11,096 nt of DNA, from the NCBI GenBank assembly GCA_910588745.1, contig CAJURK010000067.1, positions 1 through 11,096 on the forward strand, in the 5' to 3' direction. A model generated the notes under the pieces. The model did not search any database, was not told the DNA's origin, and worked only from the letters and a program-made list of their open reading frames with translations. Below, piece by piece: positions 1-7,055 of this stretch (the stretch's first letter is position 1; each line of letters opens with the position of its first letter). This DNA comes from an uncultured Dorea sp. (GTDB lineage: Bacteria > Bacillota > Clostridia > Lachnospirales > Lachnospiraceae). The position numbers and the translations under genes are program-made.

Positions 1-80
1 GAGATAGGGGTCTGAAAGCCTTATAAAATCAAGGCTGAAGATTCCGAGAAGTTATAATAGCAAAAAGGAGAGTGGGATTT
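1..80 (+). promoter_or_regulatory. 5' leader of the XRE regulator with hairpin and -10-like box
   Basis: Positions 17-36 form a perfect 6-bp stem (AGCCTT/AAGGCT) with an 8-base loop. No T-tract follows, so it is not a clear terminator and could be an operator or leader hairpin. A TATAAT box lies at 53-58 but has no good -35 partner 16-18 bp upstream, and transcription from it would give almost no leader. GGAG at 67-70 is the ribosome binding site and is 10 bases from the ATG at 81. The real promoter may lie outside the window. Confidence 0.3.
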
Positions 81-560
81 ATGAACATAACTATGATATC
101 GAGATATTTACATTTCCTGCGGAAAAGCCATCATTTTACGCAGGAGGATTTAGCAAAAAAATTGGATATTTCAAGACAGGCGGTTTCAAAATGGGAAACC
201 GGAGCGACAATTCCTGATTTAGAGATTCTTCTGAAAATTTCTAAGCTGTATGATATGACAATAAACGATATATTAGAGCCTAAGATAACGCTGCAGAGGA
301 TAGCCGATTTTGAACAAATATCTGCCATACCCGAGGAGGAATTAAAGGAAGCGTTCAAACAGTTTGATGCAAAGTCTCTTACAATAGCTTTAATGGGAGC
401 ATCTCCTGAAATTAATAGCCTTTTTGAAAGAATGTTGCCCGATATAGATTTTAAAATGACAAGAAACCAGATTGGCAGGGTCAGGGTTGAAAGCGTTGAA
501 AAGATGCAGAATCAAATTATTTCCATGCTGAATCTACGCGCGATTGATGAGAAATTTTGA
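81..560 (+). CDS. XRE-family HTH regulator with FliG-C-like C-terminal domain
   Basis: The protein has 159 aa. Residues about 6-65 form a classic XRE/Cro-CI DNA-binding domain, with the recognition region SRQAVSKWETG at 31-41 followed by IPDLEILLKISKLYDMTINDIL. Residues about 84-152 resemble the C-terminal domain of FliG: the pattern FDAKSLTIALMGAS, then a helix, then GRVRVESVEKMQNQIISML matches the FliG-C pattern of D-x-L-x-x-AL-x-GAS followed by VR-x-x-x-V-x-x-x-Q-x-x-I. No flagellar genes are present here, so the domain is probably reused for protein-protein contact or dimerisation. ATG 81 is chosen over GTG 72 because GGAG at 67-70 is 10 bases from the ATG but only 1 base from the GTG. 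The regulatory target is unknown; the small AT-rich gene pair downstream is a candidate. The HTH call is firm, the FliG-like call was made by eye. Confidence 0.85.
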   Translation: MNITMISRYLHFLRKSHHFTQEDLAKKLDISRQAVSKWETGATIPDLEILLKISKLYDMTINDILEPKITLQRIADFEQISAIPEEELKEAFKQFDAKSLTIALMGASPEINSLFERMLPDIDFKMTRNQIGRVRVESVEKMQNQIISMLNLRAIDEKF

Positions 561-833
561 TTATGCAAAAAAGAAGGGAATTAGGCAAAAAGCAAATATA
601 TTTATCAGAGGCGTAAGCGACAGGTGAAATTGCGCAGGTTTTATACTATCGTGCGTATCAGAAGTATCCATATAAAATGTTGTAATGTATCTTAATGACT
701 GGTATAATTTAAGAACGGAAATATTTGAATAAAGTAAATAATCTAAGTTCCTATCATTTCAAGTTGTGGAATGAAAAACAATGTTGTTTAAGTTGAATGT
801 ATTCGTTGTAGTAATGGTAAGAGAGGAATTATA
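561..833. other. AT-rich intergenic region before the membrane protein gene
   Basis: No gene is supported in these 273 bp. The stretch contains a good plus-strand promoter at 680-708. It also has a short inverted repeat at 776-789 (AAACAA, two bases, TTGTTT), which lies in the predicted 5' leader and could be an operator or a minor hairpin. No terminator was found after the regulator gene, so read-through from it into the next genes remains possible. Confidence 0.5.
680..708 (+). promoter_or_regulatory. Predicted sigma-A promoter of the small membrane/secreted protein pair
   Basis: The -35 box TTGTAA (680-685) is separated by exactly 17 bp from the -10 box TATAAT (703-708). The -10 is preceded by TGG, which makes an extended -10. 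The start of transcription would be near 715, leaving a leader of about 118 bases before the ATG at 834. Confidence 0.65.
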
Positions 834-1286
834 ATGGGAATAAGCAAAAAAGAAATTCGTTTGTTTCATATTAGAATTTATTTTGTTATGTTTCTTTTTT
901 CCATGTGCTTAACTATGAATGCATCCGTTTGTATTACTTATAATTCTTGTGAATCACTAAATAACATAACAGTAATTGAGACGGGGAGAATTTCGGAAAG
1001 TATTGATAAGGAAGACAGTAATAATACAAATTATTATACGTCTTCATTTTTGGAAAAAAATAATTATCATGCTAAGCCAATGATTGAGAACTTATATTCT
1101 GTATCTATATTCTCAGCTATCCTCAAAATATTTAGCTGGCTTCTTATTCGTATTATCGTTTTCTATTTGATTTTATTTATATTCTTGCCTAATGGATGGA
1201 CATTAATTAATCAGAAGATACGTATGTACAAATGTGGCGAAATAGACGACATATTTATTATGAAAATGAAGCAAAGCGGAGATTGA
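834..1286 (+). CDS. Small two-TM membrane protein of unknown function
   Basis: The protein has 150 aa and I do not recognise its family. It has a basic N-terminus (KKEIR), a hydrophobic segment at about residues 11-31 and a second strong one at about 92-118 (SAILKIFSWLLIRIIVFYLI). Between them lies a polar, Asn/Ser-rich loop of about 60 residues. The C-terminal tail is short and charged. The likely topology has both ends in the cytoplasm and the loop outside; alternatively the first segment is a signal peptide. AGAGGAA just upstream supports the ATG at 834. The next gene starts 15 bases after this stop, so the two are probably co-transcribed from the promoter at 680-708. Base composition is far more AT-rich than the flavoenzyme gene at the right end, which suggests an acquired or fast-evolving gene. 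Confidence 0.6.
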   Translation: MGISKKEIRLFHIRIYFVMFLFSMCLTMNASVCITYNSCESLNNITVIETGRISESIDKEDSNNTNYYTSSFLEKNNYHAKPMIENLYSVSIFSAILKIFSWLLIRIIVFYLILFIFLPNGWTLINQKIRMYKCGEIDDIFIMKMKQSGD

Positions 1287-1301
1287 ATTGGAGGAACATG
1301 A

Positions 1302-1514
1302 ATGAAAGCAAAGTTATATAAATTCTTTCTCGTCCTAATGGTGAGCATGTCTTTAGGTCTAAGTCCCATTGCCCAAAATGAAATACGTAAGATGCTTGAA
1401 GCTCTTTCGGGAACAAGTGACGCGCAGGTTCAAGAAATTGATGAAGAAGAGAAGGAATCGGAAGAAATAAGAAAAAGAAAGAGATTTCCAAATTATTTTC
1501 AAGATTTTTTGTAA
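1302..1514 (+). CDS. Short secreted peptide with basic cluster near its C-terminus; unknown function
   Basis: The protein has 70 aa and no family is recognised. Residues 1-25 look like a signal peptide: KAKLYK n-region, FFLVLMVSMSLGL h-region, and possible cleavage after SPIA. The remaining segment of about 45 residues has a helical part (NEIRKMLEALSG), an acidic run (EIDEEEKESEE), a basic cluster (RKRKR) and the aromatic tail FPNYFQDFL. This layout resembles a secreted precursor cut at basic residues, but that is inference. GGAGG at 1290-1294 is 7 bases from the ATG. Expression is probably coupled to the membrane protein gene 15 bp upstream, which could help with export, processing or immunity. 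It could equally be a small lipoprotein-like or structural secreted protein; it has no lipobox Cys. Confidence 0.55.
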   Translation: MKAKLYKFFLVLMVSMSLGLSPIAQNEIRKMLEALSGTSDAQVQEIDEEEKESEEIRKRKRFPNYFQDFL

Positions 1515-1575
1515 TAGATATTATGCAACCCAGATTTTCAAGTGAACTGAACAAGATAAAAGTATTGGATTGTTA

Positions 1576-1585
1576 GTGATATCAC
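1576..1585. repeat. Perfect 10-bp palindrome GTGATATCAC
   Basis: This self-complementary 10-mer lies 3 bp outside the left end of the MITE-like element. It may be a protein-binding half of the insertion target, part of the element's outer end, or chance. No similar palindrome lies at the right end, although TAGTG (1574-1578) and CACTA (1739-1743) are inverted on the two sides. Confidence 0.4.
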
Positions 1586-1588
1586 ACC

Positions 1589-1734
1589 GTCTCATTCACA
1601 TTTCGCCAAATTAACTTGCCTGAGTTTTCATCTGCTGCGTTGGCTTCAATCGACGATGCCGCCGCATCGCCTCATTCATACGCCTTGCAGACTGAAAATT
1701 CATTCTACGTTATTTGGCAGAAAGTGAATGAGAC
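1589..1734. mobile_element. MITE-like inverted-repeat element, 146 bp
   Basis: The left end at 1589-1615 begins GTCTCATTCAC, reads on through a CGCCAAATTAAC segment, and is mirrored by the right end at 1709-1734. The outer 11 bp are perfectly complementary, and the next 15 or so match with small gaps (CGCCAAATTAAC against TGCCAAATAAC). Further in, TTTTCATCTGC on the left pairs with GCAGACTGAAAA on the right. The interior is GC-richer and includes a CGATG/CATCG hairpin. It codes for nothing, so any mobility would need a transposase supplied elsewhere. It sits between two convergent genes, 12 bp from the transporter stop codon. Its RNA would fold into a long hairpin in either direction, so it may also end transcription or protect mRNA ends. 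No clear target-site duplication is visible. Confidence 0.7.
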
Positions 1735-1746
1735 ATTACACTAGTC

Positions 1747-2160
1747 TTACAAAGCCATAAGCAGCGTACCTGCGCCGATCAAAATACATCCTGCAATGGA
1801 TTTCATTGTGAATTTTTCATGTAGAAAAGTAAACGCCAATATTAGCGTAATGACTACGCTCAGCTTGTCTACGGGGACAACCTTTGAAGTTTCTCCGATT
1901 TGCAGCGCTTTATAATAACATAGCCAGGAAGCGCCGGTGGCTAGTCCGGATAAGATCAAAAACAGCCAGCTTTTTCTCCCGATATGGTAAATTCCTTCTT
2001 GAGCATCTGTCAGATATACCATTCCCCATGCCATAAAGACAACAACGACTGTTCTAATTGCTGTTGCGAGATTAGAATTCACACCGTCAATGCCGATTTT
2101 TGCAAGTATAGAAGTGAGGGCGGCAAATATTGCCGACAGCAGGGCAAGTATAAACCACAT
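1747..2160 (-). CDS. Single-domain EamA/DMT-superfamily transporter
   Basis: This 137-aa inner-membrane protein has about five hydrophobic helices, at roughly 1-23, 29-50, 64-85, 94-112 and 118-136. The pattern KVVPVDKLSVVITLILAFTFLHEK, then a final helix IAGCILIGAGTLL, is typical of the C-terminal part of an EamA repeat. At 137 aa it is one EamA unit, half the usual ten-TM transporter, so it would act as a dimer as short DMT proteins do. Its substrate cannot be told from sequence. AGGAG (plus strand 2169-2173) supports the ATG whose complement ends at 2160. It is monocistronic here, converging on the secreted-peptide gene with the MITE-like element between them. Confidence 0.85.
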   Translation of the reverse strand: MWFILALLSAIFAALTSILAKIGIDGVNSNLATAIRTVVVVFMAWGMVYLTDAQEGIYHIGRKSWLFLILSGLATGASWLCYYKALQIGETSKVVPVDKLSVVITLILAFTFLHEKFTMKSIAGCILIGAGTLLMAL

Positions 2161-2825
2161 GCGATCATCTCCTGTTCTGTTTTAGATATTCTTATTTAAA
2201 TATTATAGTTTATACCCTGTCACGCTTAGCGAAGCGGGGTGTTCTTACAGCTAATTTTACCATAATTCTATCTGTAATTCTAATATATCGCTTACTATTT
2301 CATGTTTCATGTAAATCGAGGCTATTGTTCACTGTTAATCTGTAAACAGTAATGGAATCCGGTCATTTTAGTGTTTGTCAAGGAAAAGGCAGGAGGTCTT
2401 CTTTCTAAAAGTTACATATTCTTACGGGAACTGCGGTGAATGCAAAGTACTGCGCATTCAGTAACAAATACGCTGCAGGCCAAGGTGAAGCGTAACAAAG
2501 TAAAGCATAATAAATATTGGCATATCGCGTCAGGATTTATGTGCTATACTATTGCTGTACGAGAAGGGGTGCCGGTGCAGGAAAGCGGCCTAATTAAGAT
2601 TGTGACTCATTTGCTCGATACGGGACAGGCTGCGGCGCCGGAACCAGCGGAAACGTTTGGGGAATCAGTTTAGATAATTTATGGAGATTGACGCTCTAAA
2701 TGGATGAGGTATTCCCATTTATGCATAGAAGGGAAGAAAGGGCAGCATAACGTGTCTAGAGTGAAATTTGACGGAGGCCAGAAGATATAGAAAAAAAGTA
2801 CGCAGATTGATTGGGGAGGGATAAC
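2161..2825. other. Largely non-coding 665-bp region
   Basis: No confident gene is seen. The part next to the transporter is AT-rich and contains a minus-strand TATAAT (plus strand 2202-2207), a candidate -10 for the transporter without a convincing -35. A small hairpin CGCTT/AAGCG lies near 2224-2237, and an imperfect inverted repeat ACTGTT...AACAGT at 2331-2350. Past about 2440 the base composition becomes more GC-rich and contains one doubtful ORF (2440-2673). That suggests the decayed end of a former gene rather than plain spacer. Confidence 0.45.
2440..2673 (+). CDS. Doubtful short ORF, possible gene remnant
   Basis: The frame encodes 77 aa with no family recognised. No ribosome binding site precedes the ATG at 2440. 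An internal ATG at about residue 34 (MCYTIAVREGVPVQESGL) also lacks one, but is preceded by TGC-TATACT at 2542-2550, an extended -10-like box that overlaps the coding sequence. The second half is GC-richer and reads like real coding sequence (amphipathic IKIVTHLL, then AAAPEPAE), so it may be the surviving tail of a deleted gene. It could equally be spurious. Confidence 0.2.
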   Translation: MQSTAHSVTNTLQAKVKRNKVKHNKYWHIASGFMCYTIAVREGVPVQESGLIKIVTHLLDTGQAAAPEPAETFGESV

Positions 2826-3719
2826 ATGCATTTCGTAACTGCAAAAGGAATATTATCTTCAAAAAACGGAATGAATCTGTATCGCGGCTGTTCTCATGGA
2901 TGCATTTACTGCGATTCCAGAAGCAGGTGTTACCATATGGAACACGCCTTTGAAGATATTGAAGTAAAGGAAAACGCAATGGAACTTTTGGAGTATGCTC
3001 TCGCGCATAAACGAAAAAAATGCATGATAGGTACGGGAGCCATGACAGACCCTTATATACCCTTGGAGATGGAAATAGGGAATGTCAGAAAAGCGCTGAA
3101 GCTGATAGAGAAGTATGGATTTGGGTTTACCGTCATTACAAAATCGAACCGTATATTACGGGATTTGGGACTTTTGCAGAAAATAAATGAGAAGACAAAA
3201 TGCGTTGTGCAGATGACGCTGACCACTTATGACGAAGCTTTGTGCAGGAAAATAGAGCCGAATGTGAGTACGACAAAAGAACGCTTCGAGGTCTTGAAGA
3301 AACTCCGCGATACAGGGATACCGACGGTCGTTTGGCTGACTCCCATTTTGCCGTTTATTAATGATACAGAAGATAACATTTCCGGAATCCTAGATATGTG
3401 TATAGAAGCAAAGGTCTACGGCGTAATTTGTTTCGGCATGGGACTGACCCTTCGGGAAGGAAACAGGGAGTATTTCTACACCCAGTTAGACCGGCTGTTT
3501 CCCCGGTTAAAAGATAAATATATTCGTACATACGGGAATCGGTATGTGGCGGAGAGTCCAGACAGCAGATGTCTGATGAAACTGTTTTACGAGAAGTGCC
3601 AAAAAGGGGGAATTGTTCATAACAATGAGCAGATCTTTCAATATCTGAATACTTTTGAGGAAAAGGAGCGGGGCAGCCAGTTAAGTCTTTGGGATTTTGG
3701 GCTGACGTCGAAAGAGTAA
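2826..3719 (+). CDS. Radical SAM protein of the SPL/COG1533-like family
   Basis: The protein has 297 aa. The 4Fe-4S/SAM-binding motif is Cys22-x3-Cys26-x2-Cys29 within NLYRGCSHGCIYCD, the NxYRGCxHGCxYC form typical of spore-photoproduct-lyase-like radical SAM proteins. The later segments GTGAMTDPYIPLE, TVITKSNRILRD, VQMTLTT and VWLTPILPFINDTEDN fit the partial TIM barrel of that family. A SAM radical reaction is expected, but the substrate is unknown and true spore-photoproduct lyase activity should not be assumed. ATG 2826 is preferred over the upstream TTG 2811 because GGGAGGG at 2813-2819 overlaps the latter and is 6 bases from the ATG. Members of this family are often orphan genes, and nothing here ties it to the restriction system downstream apart from strand. 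No clear promoter or terminator was found around it. Confidence 0.85.
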   Translation: MHFVTAKGILSSKNGMNLYRGCSHGCIYCDSRSRCYHMEHAFEDIEVKENAMELLEYALAHKRKKCMIGTGAMTDPYIPLEMEIGNVRKALKLIEKYGFGFTVITKSNRILRDLGLLQKINEKTKCVVQMTLTTYDEALCRKIEPNVSTTKERFEVLKKLRDTGIPTVVWLTPILPFINDTEDNISGILDMCIEAKVYGVICFGMGLTLREGNREYFYTQLDRLFPRLKDKYIRTYGNRYVAESPDSRCLMKLFYEKCQKGGIVHNNEQIFQYLNTFEEKERGSQLSLWDFGLTSKE

Positions 3720-3749
3720 TGCATCAAAAGTGTTTTTTGCGGAATTATC

Positions 3750-3777
3750 TTGCAAATATTATGCATGGATTTATAAT
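3750..3777 (+). promoter_or_regulatory. Predicted sigma-A promoter of the restriction-modification operon
   Basis: TTGCAA (3750-3755) lies 16 bp from a perfect TATAAT (3772-3777). Transcription would start near 3784, about 105 bases before the methylase ATG. The promoter lies in the gap after the radical SAM gene, so the RM genes have their own control. No C-protein gene or obvious operator was found with it. Confidence 0.6.
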
Positions 3778-3888
3778 GATATTTAGTAATTTACAGATGC
3801 AGTTTATCCTCGGCGGGCTAGGGGATATACGTCTCAAGCGCTTTCTTTTAGCGATTGGCGGAGAAAACGAACAAAGGAGATAACGTGG

Positions 3889-5937
3889 ATGGCACAAATA
3901 AGAATACAGTCAATTGAGCCGATTATTTCTGATTTAGCCAATGGATGGCTCAAATCATATGGCTTGGATTATAAACTAGAGCAGGAGTCCCTTAATACGG
4001 AAATCGATCTCGCCCTCAATGAATATTTTTCCAAAAGCGGCGGTAAAGGCGGAAATAGACCTGATACAAAGCTTTTATTACAGGATAAGAATCTCAATTT
4101 CTATCCAATCCTTATTGAATACAAAGGCTATGAAGATCGATTAGAAAAGTTAGATTCAAATGGTAAGATCGATAATAGAACGGCGAAAAATGAACCTAAT
4201 TTGAAAAACATCAAGAATTATGCTGTAAATGGCGCTGTTCATTATGCCAATGCATTGCTTCATTACACAAGTTATACGGATATTATTTCAATTGGGATGA
4301 CGGGATACAAAGATGAGGATGGAAAAGTTGAATACTCTATCGGCGTTTACTATGTTTCAAAAAGTAACCTGGGAATCGGACAAAAAGTTGACGACTACAC
4401 GGATTTCTCATTTTTAAAGAAAGAAAATTTTGATGAATTCATTGAAAAGGTTAAGAACCTGCAGTTGTCGCAGGAGGAGGTTAATCAGTTAAAAGAAAAG
4501 CGTGAAAGAGAAATTGACGCAAGTTTAGTAAGGCTTAATAACGACATATACCAGAATGAGAAAGGATTAGGAGAGAATGACAGAGTATACCTAGTCGCTG
4601 CTTCGATTATCGCCACAATCGGCGTTCCCGGAAAGGTGGCGGCTCTTGAAAAGTCTGATTTAAAATCTTCGGCTGAAGCAGGGAATACAGACGGAGATAT
4701 TATTGTTAGGAAAATTAGGGCGTTTCTCAACGAAAAGAAACTACCGAACGAAAAAAAAGAACTTATTATTAGAACACTTCAAAACACATTAACGACAGAT
4801 AATATCAACAAAGTTGAAAACGGAGAAAGTCAGCTAAAACGAGTCTTTACCAAGATTGTTGACGACCTGGGGATTTATTATAAAATTGGTCTGACTACTG
4901 ATTTTACAGGAAAACTCTTTAATGAAATGTACAGTTGGCTTGGCTTTACCCAAGATAAATTGAATGACGTTGTTTTAACGCCTTCGTATGTTGCAAATTT
5001 CCTTGTTAAGCTTGCTAGAGTCAATAAAGACTCCTATGTATGGGATTTTGCTGCCGGATCCGCAGGTCTTCTTGTCGCGGCTATGAATGAAATGTTGATA
5101 GATGCCAAAAGAGCGATTAAATCCCCGGAACGGCTTGCCATCAAGACGGCAGAAATCAGGTCGAAGCAGCTTCTGGGGCTTGAAATCCTTTCCAGTGTTT
5201 ACATGCTTGCTATTTTGAATATGATTTTGATGGGCGACGGCAGTTCCAATATTTTAAATAAGGATTCTTTGAAGGATTTTGAAGGCAATTATGCCTTTGG
5301 AAAAGCGGACAAAAAGTTTCCTGCAACTGCATTTGTTTTAAATCCTCCATATTCAGCCGGCGGCAATGGGATGATATTTGTCGAAAAAGCTTTATCGATG
5401 ATGGACAAAGGGTATGCTGCAATTATAATTCAAAATTCGGCGGGGTCAGGCAAGGCGGCATCTTATAACAGGAAAATCTTGAAACACAGTACATTGCTGG
5501 CAAGTATTAAAATGCCGATAGACTTGTTTGTGGGAAAATCGAACGTCCAGACATATATTTATGTATTTCGGGTAGGCGAAGCGCATCGAAAAGACGATGT
5601 GGTAAAATTTATTGATTTTTCAAATGATGGATATACCCGAACGAACCGAAGAAAAGCAAGCTGTAATCTCCGGGATACGGATCATGCTAAAGAACGTTAC
5701 CAGGAAGTGGTCGATTTAGTGAACTTTGGTAAATCGAAGTTGAATTTTCTTACAGAAAAGGAATATTATGAAGGTACGATTCAGCCGGATAACGGAGCAG
5801 ATTGGAATCAAACGGCTCCTATAGACACAAAACCAACGCTCGATGATTTAAAGAAAACAGTTACCGATTATTTGACGTGGGAAGTATCCAACCTCCTGAA
5901 ACATGAGAATGTGGAGGATGAGAGCCTGAGAAAATAA
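3889..5937 (+). CDS. BcgI-like type IIB restriction-modification subunit A (nuclease-methylase fusion)
   Basis: The protein has 682 aa. The N-terminal part has a PD-(D/E)xK nuclease core: Pro58-Asp59, then Glu77-Tyr-Lys79 (ILIEYKG), with Glu38 as a possible extra acidic residue. A linker region follows, then an N6-adenine methylase with motif I DFAAGSAGLL at 386-395 (SAM binding) and motif IV NPPY at 485-488 (catalysis). This order and length match BcgI subunit A (about 637 aa), where cleavage and methylation share one chain and need a separate specificity subunit. Motif I differs from the common DPACGSGGFL form. AAAGGAG at 3873-3879 is 9 bases from the ATG. The specificity gene follows with overlap. 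Expected role: self/non-self DNA discrimination and phage defence, with double-strand cuts on both sides of a bipartite site if the BcgI analogy holds. All catalytic residues look intact. Confidence 0.85.
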   Translation: MAQIRIQSIEPIISDLANGWLKSYGLDYKLEQESLNTEIDLALNEYFSKSGGKGGNRPDTKLLLQDKNLNFYPILIEYKGYEDRLEKLDSNGKIDNRTAKNEPNLKNIKNYAVNGAVHYANALLHYTSYTDIISIGMTGYKDEDGKVEYSIGVYYVSKSNLGIGQKVDDYTDFSFLKKENFDEFIEKVKNLQLSQEEVNQLKEKREREIDASLVRLNNDIYQNEKGLGENDRVYLVAASIIATIGVPGKVAALEKSDLKSSAEAGNTDGDIIVRKIRAFLNEKKLPNEKKELIIRTLQNTLTTDNINKVENGESQLKRVFTKIVDDLGIYYKIGLTTDFTGKLFNEMYSWLGFTQDKLNDVVLTPSYVANFLVKLARVNKDSYVWDFAAGSAGLLVAAMNEMLIDAKRAIKSPERLAIKTAEIRSKQLLGLEILSSVYMLAILNMILMGDGSSNILNKDSLKDFEGNYAFGKADKKFPATAFVLNPPYSAGGNGMIFVEKALSMMDKGYAAIIIQNSAGSGKAASYNRKILKHSTLLASIKMPIDLFVGKSNVQTYIYVFRVGEAHRKDDVVKFIDFSNDGYTRTNRRKASCNLRDTDHAKERYQEVVDLVNFGKSKLNFLTEKEYYEGTIQPDNGADWNQTAPIDTKPTLDDLKKTVTDYLTWEVSNLLKHENVEDESLRK

Positions 5938-7055
5938 ATGCCTCACTCAATGAAAGGCTGAAAAATGTTGAGTGGGGCGAATATCGTCTTGGAGATTTGT
6001 TTGATATTTATAGTACGCCAAGTTTTAATGCGGACAGGCTTGTGCGCGGCGATACCTACGATTATGTAACAAGAACTTCCGCTAATCAGGGGATATTAGG
6101 AAAAACGGGGTTTGTAAATGAAGATAATTTGAATGAATCAGGCGTTTGGAGCTTAGGTCTTCTGCAAATGGACTTTTTTTATCGGGAGAAAATGTGGTAC
6201 GCAGGGCAGTTTGTTAGAAAAATCATACCTAAAGTTGATATTCCGATAAAAGCTGTCCCTTTCTTTACAACTATTTTTAATTTGCAGAAGCCGATACTGC
6301 TGTCGGTTTTGGTTCGCGATGTGGATGAAACGTTTCGAAATTTAAAAGTAAAATTGCCGGTATCTAAGAAAAAAGAAATTGACTATCATTTTATGGAAAC
6401 ATTGACCGAGGAACTAAAAAAGGAACGTGTAACAGAGTTGGCGGAATATCTAAAGCGGAAGGGATTCGATGGGTGCAATCTAACGGATGAAGAGCAGAAG
6501 GCTATGGACGATTATGGCAACCTTAAATGGGAGACTTATAACTTGGAAAAACTGTTCGGTAAATCAACAAGAGGAAAACGCCTGAAAAGCGCTGACAGGA
6601 TTCCGGGAGCATTACCTTTTGTTACAGCCGGGGAGGCTGAAGAAGGAGTGTCCGGTTTTATCGGAAATGAAGTGCATATTTTTCGGAAAAATACAACAAT
6701 AATTGATATGTTTGGCTCCGCTAAGTATAGAAATTATAATTATGGCGGCGACGACCATGTTGCGGTTGTCCATACAGAAAAACTGTCGGCGAACGCCGCT
6801 GTCTTTGTGACGGCCGCGATTCATAAGTCATCCCATAACGGACAATTTGATTATGGGAAAAATTTCTATGCGAAGGACGCAGACGAGTTATGCATATCAT
6901 TACCGGTAAAGGCTGGCAAGCCGGACTATCAAGTTATGGAAAAAATTATAGCGGCAATTCACAAGCTTGTCATCAAAAAGGTGGTTCTTTATGCGAATGA
7001 GAAAGTCGAAGGAAATAAATCGGAAGCTGCTGAGACAAATACTGATAAAATATAA
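5934..7055 (+). CDS. Specificity subunit of the BcgI-like system (two TRDs), start codon abnormal
   Basis: About 373 aa if read from 5934. It has two target-recognition units, each opening with a similar motif: VEWGEYRLGDLF (about 12-23) and LKWETYNLEKLF (about 198-209). A helical spacer rich in Lys/Glu lies between them (about 145-195), and a C-terminal helix follows at about 332-360. Each unit should read one half of a bipartite site, as in type I HsdS and BcgI subunit B (about 341 aa). The frame is open from 5922 but has no ATG or GTG before the conserved start. The first TTG (5997) falls inside the first TRD motif and is only 2 bases from GGAG. The likely original start is position 5934, where ATA overlaps the TAA stop of subunit A. 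Alternatives are initiation at CTG 5958, or a frameshift in a once-fused gene. The protein may therefore be poorly made or absent. Confidence 0.75.
   Translation: MNASLNERLKNVEWGEYRLGDLFDIYSTPSFNADRLVRGDTYDYVTRTSANQGILGKTGFVNEDNLNESGVWSLGLLQMDFFYREKMWYAGQFVRKIIPKVDIPIKAVPFFTTIFNLQKPILLSVLVRDVDETFRNLKVKLPVSKKKEIDYHFMETLTEELKKERVTELAEYLKRKGFDGCNLTDEEQKAMDDYGNLKWETYNLEKLFGKSTRGKRLKSADRIPGALPFVTAGEAEEGVSGFIGNEVHIFRKNTTIIDMFGSAKYRNYNYGGDDHVAVVHTEKLSANAAVFVTAAIHKSSHNGQFDYGKNFYAKDADELCISLPVKAGKPDYQVMEKIIAAIHKLVIKKVVLYANEKVEGNKSEAAETNTDKI

Noticed and set aside
81..1514. Regulator plus peptide as an RRNPP-type quorum-sensing pair
   Set aside because: The regulator has no TPR repeats, only a short FliG-C-like tail. 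The peptide gene is separated from it by another gene and its own promoter.
2331..2350. ACTGTT...AACAGT inverted repeat as a terminator
   Set aside because: The stem is only 6 bp and AT-rich, no T-run follows, and no gene ends before it on the plus strand.
3689..3883. 64-codon open frame between the radical SAM gene and the methylase
   Set aside because: It overlaps the end of the radical SAM gene, has no ribosome binding site, and is crossed by the predicted RM promoter at 3750-3777.
5929..5937. Programmed -1 ribosomal frameshift joining subunits A and B
   Set aside because: The sequence AGAAAAT is not a good tandem slippery heptamer, since the P-site AGA would have to re-pair with GAG. 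No stable stem-loop was noticed just downstream. It remains a lesser alternative to a lost ATG.
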